Assembly (NCBI GenBank): GCA_033819885.1
Contig: JAQYUZ010000042.1
Coordinates: forward strand, 91,087-155,086
Length of the DNA stretch: 64,000 nt
Reading direction: 5' to 3'
Origin: Microbotryomycetes sp. JL201
Lineage: Eukaryota > Basidiomycota > Microbotryomycetes
Shown here: positions 49,301 to 60,319 of the stretch, piece by piece
Numbering within the stretch: position 1 is the stretch's first letter
How the letters are laid out: every line of letters begins with the position of its first letter
Made by a program: the position numbers and the translations under genes
Notes under the pieces: model-generated
The model's database searches: none
Told to the model about the DNA's origin: nothing
What the model saw: only the letters and a program-made list of their open reading frames with translations

Positions 49301-49445
49301 GATGAGGCAACTTACTGCGCTGTCCTCCTCCCATGGCATAAATCATCCGTCTGACATCGAATTGAGGGTTCTTGCGCTCGTTCATCATTGTCTCGCGCGG
49401 CGAAGGCGGCGCCTTTTCGAGCGGAGCAGGCTGGCGGGCCGGCAT
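46317..49445 (-). CDS. POX1: Acyl-CoA oxidase (peroxisomal beta-oxidation)
   Basis: This FAD enzyme oxidises acyl-CoA to trans-2-enoyl-CoA with release of H2O2, the first step of peroxisomal beta-oxidation. The start at 49445 gives [20 protein letters not shown]. Family blocks are [111 protein letters not shown] and [20 protein letters not shown]. The catalytic Glu lies in the CTWEGDN block. About nine exons are seen, most joins with gtaagt/gtgagt donors. The C-terminus is a 50-residue highly charged helix ([20 protein letters not shown]) ending AAKKDK, so there is no C-terminal SKL-type signal. Import would need an internal signal, as known for yeast Pox1, or a splice variant. Confidence 0.92.
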
Positions 49446-49756
49446 CTTGTGGAGATCCTGACGAGTGATGGGTCGAGAGCGAAAGGATGGGGTTCGTGAG
49501 TATGAGCTGATTGCAAGGTGTCGGCACGGCAAACGGGCCCGTGGGGAGTTTCGTGTGGAGCGTGAAAGCCCCGGACGGTTTTCCGAGCGACGTCAGTCCA
49601 ACGCCGGCTTTCACCAAGGCCGACGCGGACGCACGCCGACGAGAGCACGTGACCTGTTGCCACCACACACAGCGAAAACAATCCACGGCAAGCACTGTTT
49701 GCAATTTGACCAGAGTTTCATAAAGCACTGCCTCTACCTCGATACACGCAATGCGT
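49446..49756. other. Spacer between ARP2 and acyl-CoA oxidase
   Basis: 311 bp containing the acyl-CoA oxidase promoter and the ARP2 3' untranslated region. Frames on both strands are shadows. No repeat or RNA gene was seen. Confidence 0.5.
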
Positions 49757-51358
49757 CTAGCCTGAGCTCCTGCCGAGCTTGTCAACCGCGCGCGCACCTT
49801 GTTCGTCCCATTCAGCTTTTGTGATCCTGTAGAAAAATGCACAGTCAGGTAACGTGGTCACCGGGTACCAAAGACGCGCTTCCTCACCAGAACGACTCCA
49901 TGTTCTTCATGATGTCGGCAAGGACGGCTCCACCCAGGAAGACCATATGCTTGCGTCGCGGCGGGTCCTCGATCCTGATCTTGAATTTCTGCGAGACGGA
50001 AAACAAAGATGAGTAACGCGCCCTGGTGTTCTCGGAGCAGTGCGCTTACGTCGAGCCGTTCGGGATTGCCATGCAATACCTTTGACAGGTACAACTGCTT
50101 GAGCTCCTTTTCTAGACGCGAAGGCAAGCCGGGGTACATGGACGATCCACCGCTCAAAACGACGTGCTTGTACAACTCTGAACGAACGTCGACCGGTGCA
50201 GCTTGAACTGTGTTGAACAAGAGTTCTGCCATGCCTGGTTGTTCGACATCGACCAGATGAGGTTGGAACATGCACTCTGGCGCCTCGAATCGCTCGGATC
50301 CGACTTTGATGACACGACCATCGGGCAGCTGGCGAACAGACAGCGTAAGCGTCATTTTCGTGCTGGCTCATGCCGTCTGCATTACCTCGTACGATTCAAC
50401 GAGCGTTGTTGTCTCATCCGCGAGCCGTCTGTCCAAATCAAGATCATAGCTGTCCAAACCTAGTAGTCAGTCCGAGAGCTCTCAGATTCCACACCATATG
50501 AGCACTCGCCTGGTGTAGCACAGTTTCTCTTTGATCTGTCGGATAGTCTCGAAATCGGCTGTCCGGTTGAACGCATAGCCTCGCATCAAAAGTAATTTGA
50601 TCAGATACCTCGTCACATCCCTTCCAGCAACGTCCAAGCGACGGGTCAGATGTGGCAAGGAAAATCCGTCAAACACGGGCACGATGTGCGTCACGCCGTC
50701 TCCCGAGTCGACAACGACACCGGTTTGCAAGCCTGCGTCGGCCATTCCGCGTCAGTCCTCCGTCCATGTCTTTCTACAGCTCGAGACTGACCTTGGGCAT
50801 AGAGCGTCAGGACGGCCTGGATGGCAACGTATACTCCCTGGAACTTGTAATCCTCAAACATGACTTCACACATCTTTTCCCTGTTTTTCGTGGGGTTCAT
50901 CGGCGGCTCGGTCAAGAGGACTTTGCGTCCGGCTGGGTCGACTTGAAGTTTCTCGTAAAATGTATAGTCCCACAGGTGCCGCATATCGTCCCAATTCTTG
51001 ACAATGCCGTGCTCCATTGGTTGCGAGAGCTGAAGGTACGAGCGGTACTCTGAAGCGAGATCGCCGACCATGATGTCGCGAATGTTGGCCGTCTCGGCAG
51101 TCGCACCACGCTCCTCGGCGCGCAGAATGGGCCGTCCGATGATGGACGGAAAGACATGTGCCGGGAAGTCTGAACGATGACGCGGGTCAGATAACTGTCT
51201 TCGCAGCACAGAAGCGTAAATGGTCCTTACTAGATCCAGCATAACCGCACTTGACAAACTAAACTCGCAGGACGCTCAGCAGGAGGAGCAAAAATAAGAG
51301 CAACATGTACATACGCCAGTGCCGTTGTCGACGACCAACGGCGGCAAGTCGGCCATGT
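49757..51358 (-). CDS. ARP2: Actin-related protein 2 (Arp2/3 complex)
   Basis: This is the nucleating subunit of the Arp2/3 complex, which makes branched actin for endocytic patches. About seven exons encode about 400 residues. The N-terminus [14 protein letters not shown] joins [20 protein letters not shown] and then GRPILRAEE. Further blocks are [116 protein letters not shown] and [15 protein letters not shown]. The actin nucleotide-binding signatures ([21 protein letters not shown]) are intact. The last exon restores the family ending [20 protein letters not shown] and stops at 49757. LxxDxRxL-type features of actin itself are absent, and WDDMRHLW plus the tail identify Arp2. Confidence 0.93.
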
Positions 51359-52289
51359 TACTTTACGCTGTCGCTCTGCCTTGACTACCGAGTAACGCCC
51401 TATGACAAAAGACTCTGACCGCAAGCAACAGTTTGGACGTCAGCTCGATAGTAGTTGCAGTAGTAAAGACGGTGTGGGGCCCAAAGCAACAACGTGCGCC
51501 CCAGCTCGAGGATGCGCGGGTACCGAGGACGCAGCAGCAACTCGACGAGACCCGCTACGAAGCTCGTCACGTTGCGAGCTCTGCGGTGTCGTGCATTCGC
51601 GCAGTCACGCGTTGCTGCGACTGACTACCGTGCGCTGCAAGCCTGTAGAGCCGAGCGCGGGGTGCATTACTTCGAGTGAAACAGTCGCACATAGTCCATG
51701 TGCCGGTCTACTGGGGCGCACCGCATCGTGTTGGCGTGTCGAGCGTAGCAGCGTCATCGGTCCCTCGGCCGCTCATGAACGCTATGAGAGCCCGCCCGAA
51801 GCACAGCCGCGACACATTGTGCTGTGTCTAGAGCATCGGATGGATCTCGGACTGCTCAGTACATCGAACAGTTGTTCCAGAGTGCCGATCGGTCGAGCTT
51901 CGGACTGTCTGCGCTTGTCGAGTCCCCGTGCTGTAGTTCTAGCCGGTACTGCGATCGCATACACCCATCTCTCCTTACCCTGAAGTAATCCGACGTGGCG
52001 AGCAGGTGACAAGGGCAACGATCTCACGCGTCAAGCCCGATCAGCGTTGATTGACTTTCGACGCTTAGGAGGCTATAACGAAATTGCCGCCTTTTGCTGT
52101 AATGAAGAGCTCTTGTATGTTACATCCACCCCGCCAGTGTCCTGGATCAGTCTGATACAAACCGCATAATCAGCGCGTGCGCAGCCAGCGAAACCGGGGC
52201 CGGTGCAACTCCCTGCTTGGCACTCTCGCTCTTGCTCCTACCGACTTGCTAGCAACGTTGAAGAATCGACCGAAGAGATGCTTGACTGA
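51359..52289. promoter_or_regulatory. Divergent intergenic region between ARP2 and ferric reductase
   Basis: 931 bp between divergent start codons. A frame of 193 codons (51402-51983, plus) begins with ATG but is Ser/Arg/Cys-rich without any motif, and I do not take it as a gene. The region nearest the reductase contains a three-codon upstream ORF (52278-52289). Iron-responsive GATA-type sites (for example agatct/gatc-rich stretches) cannot be called reliably by eye. Confidence 0.4.
52278..52289 (+). promoter_or_regulatory. Minimal upstream ORF (Met-Leu-Asp-stop) abutting the reductase start
   Basis: atgcttgactga is followed directly by the main ATG at 52290 with no spacer. If transcription starts upstream of it, initiation there would have to be leaky or followed by reinitiation to reach the main frame. 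It could be absent from the mRNA if the leader is shorter than about 12 nt. Confidence 0.4.
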
Positions 52290-54791
52290 ATGGATTGGCC
52301 AAAGACAGTTGAAGATGCGTTGCGTCTGCCGAGCGACTTTCAGATCTCGAGCACCTTGCTCAAGGCTATAATTCGGGTGAGTGACAGGAGACCACCAAGG
52401 GAATATTGCTCACGTCTCGTCATTGTAGGATGACACGTGTGCGCCTCATTCCGCTCGAGCTTGGGTCCCAGATTGCAGACTAATTGATTCCGTTTCAGCC
52501 GACCTTGAACGAGAACGGATGATCAAGGCGCTGTACGCGGCTCGGTACAACTCATTTCATGTTGCATCGCAATACACGTTGGTCATGCCCTTCTTTCATT
52601 CAGCAAAGTTTGCTGAACGACTTTTTGCAGTCGCTACCTGTGGCTGAGCGTGGCGTCCGTGCTTGTTATGAGCGCTCTCTTTCACCTCGCACGACACCAA
52701 AAGTTCTTCACTCTAGGACGCGTCTTTTCCGACGCTGTACACTGGTGGTCACTGTCTCCATTGATGGGCAGCGGGCAAGGGATGGCGCGGTCGTTGTTGA
52801 AACCCTCACATCCTCTGGCGGCGTGGACAACAATACAGATGCCCTTTGCAGTGGACGGACTCTTCATTGGAGTTTTCATGCTTTGCACTTGCTACTTTAC
52901 CTTTTTTCGGTACCGCTTCTTCACTCCAAATCCTTTGCAAGTACCGAGGTGGCCCTTCGTGAACGCCTCTCAGTTGACAATACTTCTTGCTGCAGTTTCG
53001 TTGAAGAAAAAGATGATTTTCCATTGAGCCAATATCTGCGCGGCATGGCGGACAGGACAGGTGTCATGTCGTTTGGCCTCACGCCGCTCGTCGTCTTGTT
53101 AGGAGCGCGCCACTCGCCCATTTCGTGGTTGAATGGCCTCAGCTTTGGAAGGTTGCAGACTTATCATCGATGGATCAGTCGCGCTACGTTCTCCCTCGCA
53201 TTTGTGCACTGTGAGTGAAAGTTGAACCCTGCGTTCTCGGCCGGGCAGAATCAACTGAGCTGGGCGTGAGATTCAGCGGCCCTATTCTTCCTGCTAATTA
53301 TGGGTCAACGAGCTGGTTGGAGTGTCTTTTGGGACAAGGTATACTTGAAATGGGGCGCTCTCGTGAGTAGATCTACTGCGCACAGCGTAGTCCCTCTTAC
53401 GAAAAAATGCCAGGCTGCCGCAGGCGGATTCGCTCTATGTGCTGCATCATGGCGTCGCTTAAGAGAGATATCCTACGAGGTCAGTATCGTGCATTGACGC
53501 ACATTGGGCCGTTCATGCTTAGCGTTCCTCTACAGTTCTTTTTGTTTGGACGTGCGTCAACCCATGAGAATGGATTCGCTCTGCTAATCATTCACACGAA
53601 CTCAGACATTTTCGGAGCCATACTGTGGCTCCTCGGCTCGTATTATCATGTGGCTTTTCTACACGCGCAACATCGCCACCTGGTTTGGATCTACTACGCC
53701 ACATCATGCTGGGCCGTTGACCGATGCTTCCGCCTGCTCTCCCAGCTGGTCAACAATTACAGGCTTTGTCGAAATGACGTGTTGCGGACCACTGCCAGGG
53801 CGAGCGTATGCAGTCAAAGCGGCGAATTTGTTCGTCTCAAAATTCATACCGCCGGCAAGCATTCTCTGGCCAGAATCGGTCCTGGATCGTATGTGTACGT
53901 GACATTTGGGGATCTCGGCTGGGCGGCAGGCTGGCAGAACCATCCTTTTTCTGTAAGCTGGCCGCTTGCGAAAGACGACGGCCTCCAAGAAGCGAGCGGA
54001 TTCGAACTAGTCGTTCGACCTTGTGCTGGCTTGACGCGAAAGCTCGGCGAATCTGTGTCATTCCTGGGCTCTCGAGAAGTTCAGTTGCAAGTGACCGGAC
54101 CTTATGGCGGAATTCGTTCGCTCGCCGGCGAGACCAACGTTTTGATCGTGGTTGGTGGATCAGGAATAGCGGCAGCTTTGGTAAGCCTTCGACTCTCTAG
54201 CAGATTAGATCTAACGAAGGTGAAACTGAAATTCTGCAGGCTCACCTTGCCGACTTGTCCCGTCATCTTGCGCACGGCACGTTGACGACCAGAAAGGTGA
54301 CGCTCGTTTGGATTGTGCGCACCGCAGGTCAGTGTTGAGATCGGGGATTGCTTCCTGGAGAAATTCAGCAAACTCATGTCTTGGTTTCAGAATCCACGCA
54401 AATCTTGCAACCTTATCTTGAGAAACTCGTGGCGATCAGTAAACCATGGCCGGGACACCATTTCCTGAAGCTACAAATATTCCTGACTCAGCCGTTAACG
54501 AATATGACTCTGGTGTACTCACTCGTCGACTATGCGGCTCAAGTCAAGGCCATCATAGGCCGGAATCTTATCGAGCGAGCATGCGGACGGTTCATGCGAT
54601 TGGACGTCAAGCTCGGCCGGCCCGACTTGGATCAACTCGTTGAGGAAGCTCTTGCAGAAGTTTTGCGAACAGAGGATTTCCTTCACGTGACCGCGTGTGG
54701 CCCGGCGGGACTTTGTGATCAGGCAAGGGAAGCAGTGCGGACCAGAGTCTCCTTGGGTGTACGGTACACGGCAGAGGCTGGAACTTGGTAG
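52290..54791 (+). CDS. FRE: Ferric reductase-type transmembrane flavocytochrome
   Basis: This plasma-membrane metalloreductase moves electrons from NADPH through FAD and two haems to external Fe3+/Cu2+. Ten exons fit: 52290-52376, 52429-52577, 52631-52909, 52996-53210, 53277-53362, 53414-53479, 53536-53551 (16 nt), 53606-54180, 54240-54327 and 54391-54791. The haem-ligand His pairs are spaced as in the family: YHRWISRATFSLAFVH, and across the microexon GHIFGAILWLLGSYYHV. The FAD motif is QNHPFSVSWP. NADPH-binding motifs are VTGPYGG, VLIVVGGSGIAAAL and, at the end, VTACGPAGLCDQAREAV. The protein ends YTAEAGTW, as other Fre proteins do. The N-terminal 70 residues are extracytoplasmic in most members, but no clear signal peptide is visible. 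The exon 3-4 join (86-nt intron) is the least certain. Confidence 0.9.
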
Positions 54792-55042
54792 TGTTTCGGA
54801 TTGTGATCTGAGCGATACACGACTAAATAGGTTGCTAAAGTATTGGGCACGTGACCTGCGATGGGAGGATCGCCCGCATTTGGCAATAATCAGCGAAGAA
54901 AAAAGCATTTACCTTTCCAGCGGACATGAGCTTTGGCTGAATCTGCTAGGGATACTCCTTACTGCGCAAAACTTTGGGCTACGACAAGCGATTGCTTCAT
55001 CGAAAGTTTCTCTCAGTCGCTTGCCCGCAACGAACCCCCACG

Positions 55043-57285
55043 ATGAACAACCAAGTCATTGGTGTCCTCGGTGAGTGTGCTGTGCCATAGGTCGGCTCCC
55101 TCGTGGCTCGACGGCCGTTTTGCGTCGTGCTACCGAAAGTTGCTCGCCAGCCCCGTGAGCACCTGCAAGGGTTCTACGGCTGCTGAACGAGCACGCCACA
55201 TTCGTCTCATAGCCTCAAAGTTCTCTGTTGAGCCGGCAAGCTGACTGCTGTCTCGCACGGCTTGTGTTTCTTGGGAGCGGATAGGCGGAGGCCAACTCGG
55301 CCGTATGCTGCTGCAGGCGGCGTCACCCATGGCTATTCCTGTCATTTCGCTCGACCCGGACGTCAAGGCACCAGCCAAGCAAGTATCGCAACCGGGTGTC
55401 ATGCCGCTGCCTGAGCCAGCGCTGCAGCATGTCGACGGCGCATTCACATCGCTCGGCATGATCCAGCAGCTCGCTCAGCAATCAGACATTCTCACGATTG
55501 AGATCGAGCACGTCGATGTAGATGCGCTAGAGCACGTCGCCAATAGCTTCAGAAAAACAGGCGGTAGAAGCGGCAACGGTGTCAAAGTCTTTCCTGCTCC
55601 TTCCGTCATTCGCACAATCCAAGACAAGTACTTGCAAAAAGTTCATCTTGCTCAGCGCGGTATTCCCGTTGCGCCTTTCCTGCAAATCAAGGACAGCCCA
55701 AATTCGGCACTCGGATCAAATCCTCGAGACGTCTTGCGCGACTCTGTCATCGAAGCAGGCAAACAATTCGGCTATCCACTCATGCTCAAGTCGAGACATT
55801 TGGCGTACGATGGTAGAGGCAACTTTGCTCTCAAATCAGCCGACCAAATCGATGAGGCCCTGCAAGCCCTCATTCCCGAGTCTTCTTTAGAGAACGGCAG
55901 GCCGATCGGAGAGAGGTTGTACGCGGAGAAGTGGGCACCGTTTGTGAAAGAGGTTGCCGTCATGGTTGTTCGAGGCGCGAACGGCGAGACAAAATCGTTC
56001 CCGGCCGTCGAGACCATCCACCGTGACTCTATTTGTCACATCGTATACGCGCCGCTGAGACCAGTCGACACGCCTCTCAAGACTATCGGCAAAGATGGAC
56101 ATGTTTCCGGTGCGCATCCGGTGCCCGTCGACCAGCGGGCCCAAGTCGCCGCCTCTAAAGCGATCGATGCTCTGGGTGACGGAGCAGTTGGCGTTTTCGG
56201 CGTTGAGATGTTTTTGCTACCTGATGGTCAGTTCTGGACAAATCCGATCCTGTAGTGCGAAGCTGATTGGACGATCACAGGCTCGCTCCTGCTCAACGAG
56301 ATCGCTCCGCGACCGCACAATTCCGGCCACTACACGATCGAGGCATGTAACGTCTCGCAGTATACGGCACACTTGTACGCCATCCTTTCAATCCCGCTTC
56401 CCGACCTCAAATTCATTCCTGCATCAGCTGCTATGCTCAATCTGCTTGGATGGTCGTCCGACGCTAACGATGACTTTATGAAGCCCGACGGTGTCGTGGC
56501 CAAGGCGATTTCGCTCGGCGCTGCCGTGCACTTGTACGGTAAAGCCGGTTGCAGAAGAGGACGTAAGATGGGTCACGTTACCGTCATGGGAGAATCGGGC
56601 GAAGAGGTCAGACGCAAGATAGAGGAAATGTGCGACTGTTTGCCTGGAGACTACAAGAAGAGGGATATTCTGGCGGAGGCTCCGGACGCGCGACAACCTC
56701 TAGTGTCGGTCGTTATGGGCTCAGATTCGGATCTGCCGACGATGCTTAACGCCACAAAAGTGTTGGACGATTTCGGCGTTCCGTACGAAACGTCGTTGGT
56801 GTCAGCACATAGAACACCTGGACGCATGGTTGAATTTGCGCAAACGGCTGCAGGCAGAGGCGTGCGCGTCATTATCGCAGGCGCGGGCGGCGCTGCTCAC
56901 TTGCCCGGCATGGTCGCGAGCGAAACGACGCTGCCTGTCATTGGCGTGCCCGTCAAGGGATCGACTTTGGACGGTGTCGACTCCCTGTACTCTATCGTAC
57001 AGATGCCGGTGAGCCCTTTGTCTTGTAATGCAACATGCCCCTCGCGCTCAGAGCTGACCAACTTTTCTCTCCTAGCGCGGTATCCCGGTTGCAACTATGG
57101 CCATCAACAATTCGATGAACGCAGGCTTGCTTGCCGTTCGCATCTTGGCACTCCAGCAGCCTCGCTTGCGCGAGCAGTACGAAAAGTACGTCAAGGGGAT
57201 GGAGGAGGAGGTGCTCGCCAAGGTCGAGACGCTCGCCGAGCTTGGTCCACAGAAGTACGTCGAGTCCAAGCTCGCCAAGAAGTAG
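55043..57285 (+). CDS. ADE2: Phosphoribosylaminoimidazole carboxylase (AIR carboxylase)
   Basis: This enzyme carboxylates AIR to CAIR in purine synthesis. It is the fungal fusion of a PurK-type ATP-grasp domain (N-terminal two thirds) and a PurE-type domain. Exons are 55043-55070, 55285-56226, 56281-57008 and 57076-57285, about 635 residues. Landmarks are [20 protein letters not shown], the ATP-grasp blocks [15 protein letters not shown] and [35 protein letters not shown], and in Pur[40 protein letters not shown] and [20 protein letters not shown]. The SDSD, SAHRTP and GAGGAAHL active-site loops are intact. Intron 1 is 214 nt, longer than usual. Loss of this enzyme gives red colonies in yeasts. 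Confidence 0.97.
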
Positions 57286-57395
57286 CAATTGGCAGCATGT
57301 CGACGACCTTGATGTAGAAGCTCCATATTTGTATCGATAAGCTAAACTGAAGCATATATTTACAACACACAACCATGTACGCATCTTTGAACGGT

Positions 57396-57953
57396 TTAGA
57401 TCAGCCTGAACATGTTGCGTTGCACATTACGTGCCATGCCTGTAGGCAGGCCGTCGTCGCCTAATTGACCCAGTTCCGCTTGAGATGCGCCACCGAACCG
57501 TTCTTCAAAAGCAGCAAGAGCTGCCTTGTCCATGTCTGCCAGCTTTTGCTTCTGTTTCGGCGTGAGGTTCTTGAACGTCGCTTGCAAATTCGTTTGCGAT
57601 GTATCGGAATCGTCCTTGTGCGACTGTTGCGGAGTCGGGCTTGCTGCAGGCTGGTGCACGCCATCCGTCCTTTGCTGAGGGTCCTGTGAGTGACAAAGTA
57701 TTATTAGACTGCGTTGCACGGATTTGCTTGGCTAGAACGGGCTTGCCTTTGATGAATCAGTGGCACGAGACTGCGCAACGAGTCCTATCGTGCTCGTCGA
57801 CAGCCTTCTTGGGGGCGAAATACCGCAGCAGCATTTGAACAGCCTTGCTGAAATATTCCCGAGCATGACGGGGTTTTGAAAAGGCATGTGTGAAATGGTA
57901 GAGCGCTCTCGAGCCGCTCTTGCGCTCGCGCTCGTTCTCGCACGTGACATCAT
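57396..57953 (-). CDS. Hypothetical protein, possibly mitochondrial
   Basis: Two exons joined by a GC-AG intron (57746-57684) give about 165 residues in one continuous frame: MMSRARTSASARAARERST, CGISPPRRLSTSTIGLVAQS, ATDSSK joined to DPQQRTDGV. The C-terminal part holds a likely helix pair, FKNLTPKQKQKLADMDKAAL and FEERFGGASQAELGQL, and ends RNMFRLI. The Arg/Ser-rich, acid-poor N-terminus resembles a mitochondrial presequence. A different ATG at 58011 opens another frame (MGVLESLVYLLCV) that stops without a good join, so 57953 is preferred. Family unknown. The gene converges with ADE2 and diverges closely from the BRD8-like gene. Confidence 0.5.
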
Positions 57954-58014
57954 CAGGTCGACTCTGCTTCGAGACGCAGAGTAGGTAGACAAGCGACTCG
58001 AGAACCCCCATTCA

Positions 58015-58849
58015 ATGTCTCGGCGTCAATCGAATCGCCGTCGTCCGAACAGAGACGCGTCCGACGACGTTACAGCGCAGTCTGCAGACTTGCAAGCCAG
58101 CTCCCTTGCGCTCTTGCCTGCAGAGCTACAGCTTGTGAATTCTTTGACGGCTCAACAACGCTTGCTCGTCGTGCAGGCTGTGCATGAGCTTGGCAATCAG
58201 AACTGGGACGGCGTAAGCGAGATATTGCAGCGACACAAGCTCATGTTGAATGCCAGACCGGGTGGAATCACTGCAAAACAAGCGCTCACCCCAGACGTAA
58301 GGCGCAAGCAAGTGGCCGCCGGCTTCTGCTGATCCTACTTAGCCAGCAGGGCTCGAAGCGGACATTCAACGCCTTGATGAAACATGCAGGACTAGATCCG
58401 TGAGCTTAAACAGCATTAGCTTGTAACAACCTTGATTGATGTTCCATTCCCAGCGAACCACCACAAGCACCCGCGTGTGCGTGCTCTATCGCCACTCTGA
58501 AAGCTTTCGACTGATAACATTCCAAAATTAGCACCAGCACTGCTCAAAGTCGCTCAAAAATATTATATGGAGAGAGTTTACGAGATACACGCCCTGCTCA
58601 AGCAAGCTTCGGACGAGTTTCAGTCAGTCTGAGCGCCGCTGTTCGTCACTCGGCAAGGACCTGGGCTGACCCCATGATTTCAGAACGTGTTTCCACGACA
58701 TAGAAGACATCAAAGCAGGCAAGTGGGATGAACGAGTCCTTGGACCGGGGAGAGGTGCAGGGGTTGAGTTGCCAGGAGACGAGACAGCACTCGATCTCGA
58801 CAATGCGGTTGCTGCAACAAGACTACCGCCCTTGCCTGGAATGAGATAA
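58015..58849 (+). CDS. BRD8-like protein without bromodomain (possible NuA4 subunit)
   Basis: Five exons give about 210 residues. An N-terminal Arg-rich tail is followed by a SANT-like helical block, LTAQQRLLVVQAVHELGNQN and WDGVSEILQRHKLML. Next come QGSKRTFNALMKHAG, a Pro-rich link, and a coiled segment YYMERVYEIHALLKQASDEF continuing FHDIEDIKAGKWDERVLGP. The order W-x-x-V-S-x-x-[IL] then a helix ending D-x-x-x-I-x-A-G-x-x-D-x-R matches the N-terminal part of BRD8/Bdc1, a subunit of the NuA4/Tip60 histone acetyltransferase. The protein stops at LPPLPGMR without room for a bromodomain. The joins at about 58302, 58399, 58475 and 58625 keep phase. Assignment is by this pattern only; an unrelated SANT protein is the alternative. 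Confidence 0.6.
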
Positions 58850-59057
58850 GTCGTTTTTCTTCATCTCTGGTCTGGAGGGCAGTGTCGATGCGTTCGCCAG
58901 ACTTGGACTTGCACCGCTATGGGCGGTTAGGAGCTTTGTAAGTTAGGTCCGCGGCAAAAGACACCGATCGTTCTCAGCCGGCGGGTGTGCAGTTTATACC
59001 ATAGTCGCCCGTCTTTTCAATTCAGCCATGCCGATTTCCGCCGGCATGGTACGCAGG

Positions 59058-59982
59058 ATGCAGCAACCAGAGGCAATCCGCGCGTTGACGCTGCCGCTAC
59101 CTGGCAGCCCCTCAATTATTCACTGGTCTGCAGTCTGGGGCCGAGTGGCCAAATTTCTCGCTTTCATGCAAGCAGAGCCCAGCTTCCTACACTTTGAGGG
59201 CCATCCTGGGCGCCATTTAAATGATGCAGCGGCATTCGTTGACGCAGAAGTGCGCTACTTGGAGCAACTGAGAGCTGAAGGACACGTAACTATCGGGAGC
59301 AACCCTACTTTGGCCGAAAATTTGCACAATGACTACTTGAAGACGCTTCAAGAATGCTCAAATGCCCAAGGCAATCCGATTGCGGCGGTCCGTCCTACCG
59401 AACCGCCTGCCAGCGCCGCTGACCAACAACATTGAATGTTTTTAGCTACTGTTCAATCAAGGTGCGATAACGGAGTTGACTCTGTAATAGCCTCACGTCC
59501 TGACTTGCAACTCGCTCGCAGATGTAGAGCAGCACCTCGGCTCCTTCCGGCACAACTTTCGGATCTGGGTCGACGAGCACCCAAATTCGGAGAATTCCGA
59601 ACAAAGTCGCAAAATCCTGAACGCTGTGAGCGTAAAGCGAGGCGCCACGGTTTGGGAACAAATCAAAGTCACTCTGGCGTGCTTGATTTGGCTCAAGAAT
59701 GTGAGATGACGCCGAATCCGAGCACGCAAGTCTCGTTCCTGATCCTGCGACTGATGGGCTGTGGACGTGGCTCTCCGTTCACAGAACCAGGTCACCCCGG
59801 CCGAATTTGCAGATTTCGCTCGTACTGTGAGCAGTGGAACTCGAGTCTCCGCTGCACATGGTACGGCAGGTGGATCGAGTGCGACTGCAAGCACGGAATA
59901 TAACCTATCAAGTCGCCGATCCCAGCAGCATTCGTTGATGACAGACCGTCAACACAGGCGATATTTCGGCTGGGCACGTTAG
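59058..59982 (+). CDS. Orphan family B, copy 1
   Basis: Unknown family. Exons: 59058-59387, 59446-59461 (16 nt), 59522-59700 and 59785-59982, about 240 residues. The start MQQPEAIRALTLPLPGSP aligns with copy 2; an in-frame ATG at 59028 would add ten residues. Blocks: IIHWSAVWGRVAKFLAFMQ, AEPSFLHFEG, VRYLEQLRAEGH, microexon LLFNQ, DVEQHLGSFRHNFRIWVDEH, SRKILNAVSVKRGATVWEQ, IKVTLACLIWLKN, and after the last intron NQVTPAEFADFARTV and a disordered Ser/Ala-rich stretch ending LMTDRQHRRYFGWAR. No signal peptide or membrane span is seen. Without the microexon the frame ends at an early TGA or TAG, so the four-exon model depends on splicing. The exon pattern is identical in copy 2, which strongly supports it. 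Confidence 0.72.
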
Positions 59983-60319
59983 CAATGGACGATTGCATGC
60001 CACTGTCGAGCTTTCTTTACTGATGCAATTCAGGCTTTTGCATTCTTTCGTGTTCGCAGCATCTTTTCTCCCAATTGAGGCAGAATTTCGCTCCAAGACT
60101 GCGCCATCGAATCCGCGTGGCAAGAGCCTTGAGTCGAGGTAGTTTTAAGCCGAGTTTATTGCCGCAGTGACATGAATTCATTATTGTGATGCTTCTCGAA
60201 CGTCCCAAGTCGGACTCGGTCGAAAGGAGTCTTTTGTGCGCCAAGTCCGCGGCACGAGAACACCAAAGTGCAGCCCCCGAAATGATCCATCTCTGCTCGC
60301 ACGATCGAAGACAAGCTCG

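Noticed and set aside
51402-51983. 193-codon ATG-started frame between ARP2 and the ferric reductase
   Set aside because: Composition is Ser/Arg/Cys-rich in the way of translated GC-rich spacer, there is no motif or splice pattern, and it fills the shared promoter of two well supported genes.
57957-58011. Alternative minus-strand start at 58011 (MGVLESLVYLLCV frame)
   Set aside because: The frame ends at a stop near 57756 without a usable donor into the supported second exon, while the frame from 57953 joins it directly.
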